From: RBG-16-49-21 sp040768125
GTDB lineage: Bacteria > Spirochaetota > UBA4802 > UBA5550
Direction of reading: 5' to 3'
Assembly: GCA_040768125.1 (NCBI GenBank)
Contig: JAXGNG010000001.1
Location: 1 to 64,000 of the forward strand
DNA: 64,000 bases
Below, piece after piece: positions 62,791 to 64,000 of this stretch (positions are counted from its first letter, which is position 1; each line of letters begins with the position of its first letter). Below the pieces are notes generated by a model that worked only from the letters and a program-made list of their open reading frames with translations, did not search any database and was not told the origin of the DNA. The position numbers were made by a program, and so were the translations under genes.

Positions 62791-64000
62791 CAGGAAATGA
62801 GAGAGTACGCTTCCTTAAGATCCTGAATCGAGTACACCACCCTGCATTCCGGAACGGACTGCAGAAATAATCTTCCATACGGTCGAGTGGCGATTCGTGA
62901 ATCCAATACCGCCACCACGCCCCGATCCTTACCGCTCCTTATCAATCGTCCAAAACCCTGTCTGAATCGGATTACCGCCTCGGGAATTTGAAAAGCCGTG
63001 AATGGATTTTTCCCCTGCTCGCATATCCTTTCAATTTTTGCTTCTACAGGAGGCAAATCAGGTACGGAAAATGGAAGCTTCATGAGTATAACGCCGCGGA
63101 CCAGATCACCCGGTAGATCGACTCCCTGCCAGAATGAGTGGGTTCCCATGAGCACTGAATCAACCGCACTCACGTATCGCTCGTATGCTTCAGTGGGTGT
63201 CATTTCGTCCTGTGAATGAATGGGATGTGACAGCACGCTCGCGAGGGCAACCTTTATCTCGCGCAGGGTTTTATACGATGTAAAAAGCATGAGACAATTT
63301 CCGCATAGATGCTTAATTATTTCAGCCGCGTCCCTGGCCGCCTCCTCCCCGTAGCGGGGCGAAGCCGGATCCGGCAGGTCCCTCCCGACATAGAGAACCG
63401 CCTGGGATTGATAATCGAAAGGCGTCCTGAGAAGCAGGTTTTCCGCGTTCTCAATTCCAAGACGATTTGTGATATATGAGAAATCATCACCCACCGCAAG
63501 AGTTGCGGAAATAAAAATGGATGATTCATAGCCGTGGATGATTTCCCTCTTGAAGATTTCATCTATTCCAATGGGCTGGCCCCTGAGAATAATATCGCCC
63601 AAAATGGCGCCTGCGTCGCGCTCAATCCAGTAGACATGCGTCTCCCTGTTCCCCGTCACGAATAGTGAAATACTTTCGATATATGAAAACAACTTGCCCC
63701 TCGCAATATCGAACTCTCCCCTCATGTGATGGTCCTCGCCGAATAATTCCTCCGCCTCGGTCATTAATACCAGAAAATCTTTCAGGAGATTCACAAGTGT
63801 TCTCCCCGAGGGTACCGGCTCTTTAACCCGGATATGGCTTCTCTGCCCCGGCACCATGTCCCGCATAGCCTCAAAAAATTGTGAACTTTCCTTCGTGATA
63901 CTCCTAACCTGTTCGACCGCCCGATTATATATCGGTTGCTCTTTAAGTTCTGATACAATTGAGTGTTTTCGTTCATCATGGAAACGCGCGATGATTTCCC
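62778..64000 (-). CDS. DinG-like ATP-dependent DNA helicase, C-terminal part
   Basis: The 3' portion of an XPD/DinG-type superfamily 2 helicase; the frame stays open to the right edge (about 407 residues present), so the start is outside. It has SSIFISATLAVGDDFSYI, LFTSYKTLREIK, GTHSFWQGVDLPGDLVRGVI and the motif VI-like QGFGRLIRSGKDRGVVAVLDSR. These are helicase motifs III-VI of the DinG family. The family acts in DNA repair and R-loop removal. Confidence 0.92.
   Translation of the reverse strand, partial: EIIARFHDERKHSIVSELKEQPIYNRAVEQVRSITKESSQFFEAMRDMVPGQRSHIRVKEPVPSGRTLVNLLKDFLVLMTEAEELFGEDHHMRGEFDIARGKLFSYIESISLFVTGNRETHVYWIERDAGAILGDIILRGQPIGIDEIFKREIIHGYESSIFISATLAVGDDFSYITNRLGIENAENLLLRTPFDYQSQAVLYVGRDLPDPASPRYGEEAARDAAEIIKHLCGNCLMLFTSYKTLREIKVALASVLSHPIHSQDEMTPTEAYERYVSAVDSVLMGTHSFWQGVDLPGDLVRGVILMKLPFSVPDLPPVEAKIERICEQGKNPFTAFQIPEAVIRFRQGFGRLIRSGKDRGVVAVLDSRIATRPYGRLFLQSVPECRVVYSIQDLKEAYSLISCYTG

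Noticed and set aside
1..64000. CRISPR array, insertion sequence, prophage, tRNA or rRNA
   Set aside because: No regularly spaced repeats, transposase or integrase motifs, or cloverleaf or rRNA sequence were recognised anywhere in the window.

Overview
This 64 kb stretch is a dense chromosomal segment of a diderm (Gram-negative-type) bacterium with roughly balanced base composition. I see no plasmid, phage, insertion-sequence, tRNA, rRNA or CRISPR signature. The envelope genes (OmpA, TolC, LapA, HlyD, lipoproteins) show an outer membrane. An outer-membrane barrel of the FadL/UPF0164 type with FlgD-like Ig repeats, a TRAP T-component-like lipoprotein, relaxed lipoboxes and the metX-metW pair together suggest a free-living spirochaete (Spirochaetota). 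That placement is an inference. Rex, a membrane iron-sulfur oxidoreductase and pyruvate kinase suggest a redox-flexible or anaerobic metabolism.

Layout. 1-1359: 5' part of htpG and a divergent DUF1178 zinc-ribbon gene. 1386-10654 (minus): OmpA-fusion/mannosylglycerate-phosphatase operon, then a membrane-protein/two-glycosyltransferase/methyltransferase operon, an inositol-monophosphatase-family gene and a small exported protein. 10722-17738 (minus): a complete TetR-TolC-HlyD-ABC-2 exporter operon of the YbhGFSR type, with a tandem TetR-type operator before tetR. 17930: ruvA. 18536-29597 (minus): probable six-gene operon of pyruvate kinase, VanW-like, exported AMMECR1, thioester alpha-2-macroglobulin lipoprotein, LapA and a SpoIID/penicillin-binding transpeptidase fusion. 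29742-33947 (minus): DUF401 permease and an RND/MMPL exporter.

34540-38471 is a more AT-rich, accessory-looking patch: PhnD-like binding protein, TatT-like lipoprotein, zinc-dependent PLC-like protein and a putative secreted HExxH protease. It is followed by an intergenic hairpin cluster and a tiny Cys-rich gene. 39131-43650: DUF1015, two Rex-box-like sites, rex, serC and serA (serine synthesis). 43713-46553: exported protein, ruvB, PTS IIA and a STAS protein. 46741-50959 (minus): class III aminotransferase, a protein with a hidden kinase-like motif set, and a C69/secernin-type peptidase. 51153-53912: DUF167, endonuclease IV and an NCS2-like permease. 54009-57937 (minus): response regulator/membrane histidine kinase/response regulator, the promoter-proximal regulator carrying a truncated HD-GYP remnant. 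58268-60385 (minus): iron-sulfur oxidoreductase. 60736-62790: promoter, SAM-I riboswitch, metX and metW. 62778-64000: 3' part of a DinG-like helicase.

Most promising for novelty: the alpha-2-macroglobulin operon in which a SpoIID-transpeptidase fusion occupies the place PBP1C has beside this protein in E. coli, and the aminotransferase/kinase-like/C69 peptidase operon. Starts were moved from the longest frame where a ribosome-binding site or family length supported it. All assignments come from reading motifs; no database search was possible.
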